Assembly: GCA_039819065.1 (NCBI GenBank)
Contig: JBCBSS010000004.1
Coordinates: 59,311-123,310, forward strand
DNA: 64,000 bases
Direction of reading: 5' to 3'
Source of the DNA: JBCBSS01 sp039819065
GTDB taxonomy: Bacteria; Bacteroidota; Bacteroidia; Cytophagales; Cyclobacteriaceae
Below are positions 61,484 to 64,000 of this stretch, piece after piece; the stretch's first letter is position 1; each line of letters begins with the position of its first letter. The notes under the pieces are model-generated. The model was not told the origin of the DNA and did no database searches. It worked only from the letters and a program-made list of their open reading frames with translations. The position numbers were made by a program, and so were the translations under genes.

Positions 61484-61513
61484 AAAGTCCTATCTTTTCA
61501 GATAGGACTTTTT
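61484..61513 (+). terminator. Terminator after rplY
   Basis: AAAGTCCTATCT, loop TTTC, AGATAGGACTTT, then TT. The 12-bp perfect stem ends the prs-rplY unit 23 bp before pth. Confidence 0.88.
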
Positions 61514-61535
61514 CATTTCCAATTTAATTAAGAGT

Positions 61536-62096
61536 ATGAAATATTTGATTGTTGGCTTAGGTAACATTGGCCCAGAATATGAGCTCACACGCCATAATAT
61601 TGGGTTTCTTATCCTAGATAAATTGGCTGATACTCAAAATACAGGTTTCAAAATTAATCGTCACGCCTATTTCAGCGAGATAAAACATAAAGGCAGAAGC
61701 ATTTACCTCATCAAACCGACCACTTATATGAATTTAAGCGGCAAAGCGGTCAACTATTGGCTCAAAGAGCTAAAGGTAAAAGTTGAGAACACACTAGTTA
61801 TTACAGACGACATAGCATTACCATTTGGTAAATTACGCATGCGTGCTAAGGGTTCAGCCGGAGGACACAACGGTCTTCGTAATATAGAGGAGGTGTTGGG
61901 AGCTAATAAATATCCTCGCCTTCGCTTCGGAGTTGGAGATGATTTTAATAAGGGCAGACAAGTAGATTATGTGCTTAGTAATTTCAGCACCGGCGAATTC
62001 GAGCTATTACCTGAAAGAATGGATAAGGCCATAGACATGATTCTATCTTTCTGTAGCATTGGTATAGACAAAACAATGAGCCAACATAATGAGTAA
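61536..62096 (+). CDS. pth: Peptidyl-tRNA hydrolase
   Basis: The 186-residue enzyme frees tRNAs from stalled peptidyl-tRNA. The catalytic His is in ELTRHNIGF near residue 20, with KPTTYMNLSGKAV and the DDIALPFGKLRMRAKGSAGG segment (in parts) conserved. Its last 8 bases overlap the start of the next gene. Confidence 0.97.
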   Translation: MKYLIVGLGNIGPEYELTRHNIGFLILDKLADTQNTGFKINRHAYFSEIKHKGRSIYLIKPTTYMNLSGKAVNYWLKELKVKVENTLVITDDIALPFGKLRMRAKGSAGGHNGLRNIEEVLGANKYPRLRFGVGDDFNKGRQVDYVLSNFSTGEFELLPERMDKAIDMILSFCSIGIDKTMSQHNE

Positions 62097-62394
62097 CTTT
62101 TCAGAACACAAAATTAACATGTCAATTCAGATTGTTCCGAAAACTGAAAAGGCTGATTATTATCCAATCATAGATGAGGCTATTGAGGCGATCAAAGCTT
62201 CGGGATTAAAGCATATGGTCACACCCTTTAGCACGGTAATAGAAGGGTCATACGATGAGCTGATGGAATTGGCCAGGCTTGCACAACAGAAGTGTTTAGA
62301 AGCAGGGGCTAATGAACTGTTGGTTAACATTCAGCTTCATTTGAAGCAAAACGCCGATGTGACGTTTGAAGAGAAAATCAGTAAGCACACCTAA
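62089..62394 (+). CDS. Thiamine-binding protein, MTH1187/YkoF-like
   Basis: The 101-residue protein fits the MTH1187 family: a ferredoxin-like fold with INMSIQIVPKTEKADYY at the N-terminus, HMVTPFSTVIEGSYDELMEL in the middle and GANELLVNIQLH near the end. Members bind thiamine or related molecules. The 8-bp overlap with pth supports this start; an internal ATG ten codons later is possible. Confidence 0.82.
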   Translation: MSNFSEHKINMSIQIVPKTEKADYYPIIDEAIEAIKASGLKHMVTPFSTVIEGSYDELMELARLAQQKCLEAGANELLVNIQLHLKQNADVTFEEKISKHT

Positions 62395-62432
62395 CAAGTA
62401 GGCGGCTTACTTGAAAAGAATAATATTCGTCC

Positions 62433-64000
62433 TTAGCTGACAGTAGAGCCGGAGCTTACTGGCTCAGAAGGAAGCACAAACTTCAAACTACCGTCCTTAT
62501 CTTCAGCCATTAAGATCATTCCCTGAGATTCTGTGCCCATCATTTTTCTAGGAGCCAAGTTGACCAAAATACTAACTTGTTGACCAATAATACTCTCAGG
62601 GTTGTAGTGCTGACCTATACCGCTCAGCACTGTCCTTTCATCCAAACCGGTATCGACGATAAGCTTCAATAGCTTTTTAGATTTCTTGACTTTTTCAGCG
62701 GCTTTGATAGTACCAATACGAATATCAAGCTTCATGAAGTCATCAAATACGATTTCTTCTTTGAATGCTGGCACTTCAGCCTTTTCTAATTCGTTGGCTT
62801 TCTTTGTGTCTTCCAATTTTTTAACCTGTTTTTCAACTGTACTATCTTCAATTTTCTGGAATAGCAGGCCAATATTCACCAATTCAACACCTGCTTCCAC
62901 TAAATCAATACCACCTGCATCTGCCCATATCTTCTTGCCCAGGCCAAAGCATTTGCTAAGTTTCTGTGATGAAAATGGTAATAAGGGTTCTCCTAGAACA
63001 GCTAGGTTCGCGGCAATCTGAGCACTAATATTCATGATTGTCTCTACCCTGGCTGAGTTTTCTTTGATCAAATGCCAAGGCTCTGTATCTGCGAGGTATT
63101 TATTCCCTAAACGAGCCAAGTCCATATAGTTATTCAAGGCTTCTCGAAACTTGAAGTTTTCAAGCGACTTTGCAATCTTATCTGGGAATTCGCTTAGTGA
63201 ATTGATAACCTGAGTATCTACATCGAATAATTCTCCTTTCTCAGGTAGCCTGCCTGAGAAAAATTTGTTGGTCAATACATATACCCTGTTGACGAAATTA
63301 CCGAGAATAGATACCAACTCATTATTATTCCTTGCCTGAAAATCCTTCCAGGTAAAGTCATTATCACTTGTTTCCGGAGCGTTAGCACACAAAGTATACC
63401 TGAGTACATCCTCCTTGCCTTCAAATTCTTCCAAATACTCGTGCAACCAAACTGCCCAGTTTTTGGATGTAGAAATCTTGTTTCCTTCCAGATTCAAAAA
63501 CTCATTGGCCGGTACATTATTTGGCAAAACATAGGAACCTTCAGCTTTTAGTATGCATGGAAAAATGATACAGTGAAAGACAATATTATCCTTACCTATA
63601 AAGTGTACAAGCTTGGTATCCTGCGATTTCCAGTAAGGCTCCCAATCCTTATTATTGGCAGCCGCCCATTCTTTGGTAGCGGATATATACCCTATGGGAG
63701 CATCAAACCAAACATACAGTACTTTTCCATCAGCATTGGCTAAAGGCACTTTTACGCCCCAGTCCAAATCTCTGGTCATCGCCCGCGGTAGCAATCCCTG
63801 ACTGATCCATGATTTGCATTGCCCATAAACATTTGCTTTCCACTCCTTGTGCCCAGCGATGATCCATTCTTTGAGCCAGTCCTCATACTTGTTCATGGGC
63901 AGGTACCAATGCTTGGTTTCTTTCATCACTGGTTTCTCACCACTGAGCGTTGATACTGGCTCGATGAGTTCAGTTGGGCTAAGAGAGGTTCCGCAATTCT
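62433..64000 (-). CDS. metG: Methionine--tRNA ligase, C-terminal 520 residues
   Basis: The frame stays open to the window edge, so the N-terminal catalytic part with the HIGH motif is outside. The visible part begins in the zinc knuckle (NCGTSLSP) and contains ETKHWYLP, YVWFDAPIGYISA and KISTSKN in place of KMSKS, then the anticodon-binding helical domain (about 63350-62850). A C-terminal Trbp111/EMAPII-like tRNA-binding domain follows (FDDFMKLDIRIGTI, APRKMMGTESQGM), as in dimeric bacterial enzymes. The ATG/GTG codons near 63929 are internal. Confidence 0.96.
   Translation of the reverse strand, partial: NCGTSLSPTELIEPVSTLSGEKPVMKETKHWYLPMNKYEDWLKEWIIAGHKEWKANVYGQCKSWISQGLLPRAMTRDLDWGVKVPLANADGKVLYVWFDAPIGYISATKEWAAANNKDWEPYWKSQDTKLVHFIGKDNIVFHCIIFPCILKAEGSYVLPNNVPANEFLNLEGNKISTSKNWAVWLHEYLEEFEGKEDVLRYTLCANAPETSDNDFTWKDFQARNNNELVSILGNFVNRVYVLTNKFFSGRLPEKGELFDVDTQVINSLSEFPDKIAKSLENFKFREALNNYMDLARLGNKYLADTEPWHLIKENSARVETIMNISAQIAANLAVLGEPLLPFSSQKLSKCFGLGKKIWADAGGIDLVEAGVELVNIGLLFQKIEDSTVEKQVKKLEDTKKANELEKAEVPAFKEEIVFDDFMKLDIRIGTIKAAEKVKKSKKLLKLIVDTGLDERTVLSGIGQHYNPESIIGQQVSILVNLAPRKMMGTESQGMILMAEDKDGSLKFVLPSEPVSSGSTVS

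Noticed and set aside
1..64000. Insertion sequence, prophage or genomic island
   Set aside because: No transposase, integrase, phage structural gene or long flanking repeat was found, and base composition looks even throughout.

Overview
The window comes from the chromosome of a member of the Bacteroidota, probably of the Cytophagales/Fulvivirga-like lineage; the genus cannot be fixed from the sequence. The evidence is a type IX secretion (T9SS) C-terminal sorting domain, promoters of the Bacteroidota form TTTG-N17-20-TAnnTTTG, a single-polypeptide succinate dehydrogenase cytochrome b, a fused alpha/beta 2-oxoacid dehydrogenase E1, DUF2027-Smr, DUF2279 and TamB proteins, and few Shine-Dalgarno sequences. 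Genes are dense on both strands. I see no prophage, insertion sequence or CRISPR array.

Layout: 1-1363 is the 3' part of a subtilisin-like protease. 1509-4913 (-) is a DUF1501/DUF1800 pair, the DUF1501 member carrying a T9SS tail. 5563-8960 (+) is sdhCAB with its promoter and two upstream 26-bp repeats. 9037-10398 (-) is an ECF sigma factor with a membrane TPR partner. 10799-14887 (+) is a 1362-residue receiver/five-GAF/sigma-54 activator. 14995-20046 is an export-regulation locus: an ABC ATPase and HlyD-type adaptor (-) face a sigma-54 response regulator and histidine kinase (+). 20052-23386 (-) holds HNH nuclease, NlpC/P60, SmpB, thioesterase and TsaD genes. 23398-30282 (+) holds TamB, DUF2279, Smr and a small acidic protein, followed by RNase P RNA (30408-30812) and a sigma-54 response regulator without a DNA-binding domain. 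32110-36582 holds a tiny lipoprotein, a LuxE-like protein, a lipoprotein and E1; then come alanine dehydrogenase, an HsdR_N-like protein and two transporters. 41871-44132 (-) is an ExbB/ExbD operon next to tRNA-Ser. 44389-51493 (-) holds asparaginase, TatD and an envelope-polysaccharide-like group. The remainder is housekeeping: ruvC, HIT, greA, mgtE, rsmA, pdxA, tRNA-Gln, prs, rplY, pth and the 3' part of metG.

The most unusual observation is at 15757-15822. The 3' end of the HlyD-type adaptor gene looks inverted in place: a 48-bp segment between 9-bp inverted repeats encodes, on the opposite strand, exactly the C-terminal tail the protein now lacks. Flipping it restores an open frame of 415 instead of 403 residues. 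This could be a miniature DNA switch, a fixed micro-inversion caused by template switching, or an assembly error; raw reads would tell.

Other points are terminator-like attenuation in the greA leader, repeated CCCGA/TCGGG hairpins in RNase P RNA, three sigma-54 activators with diverging GAFTGA loops, and operator-like repeats before sdhCAB.
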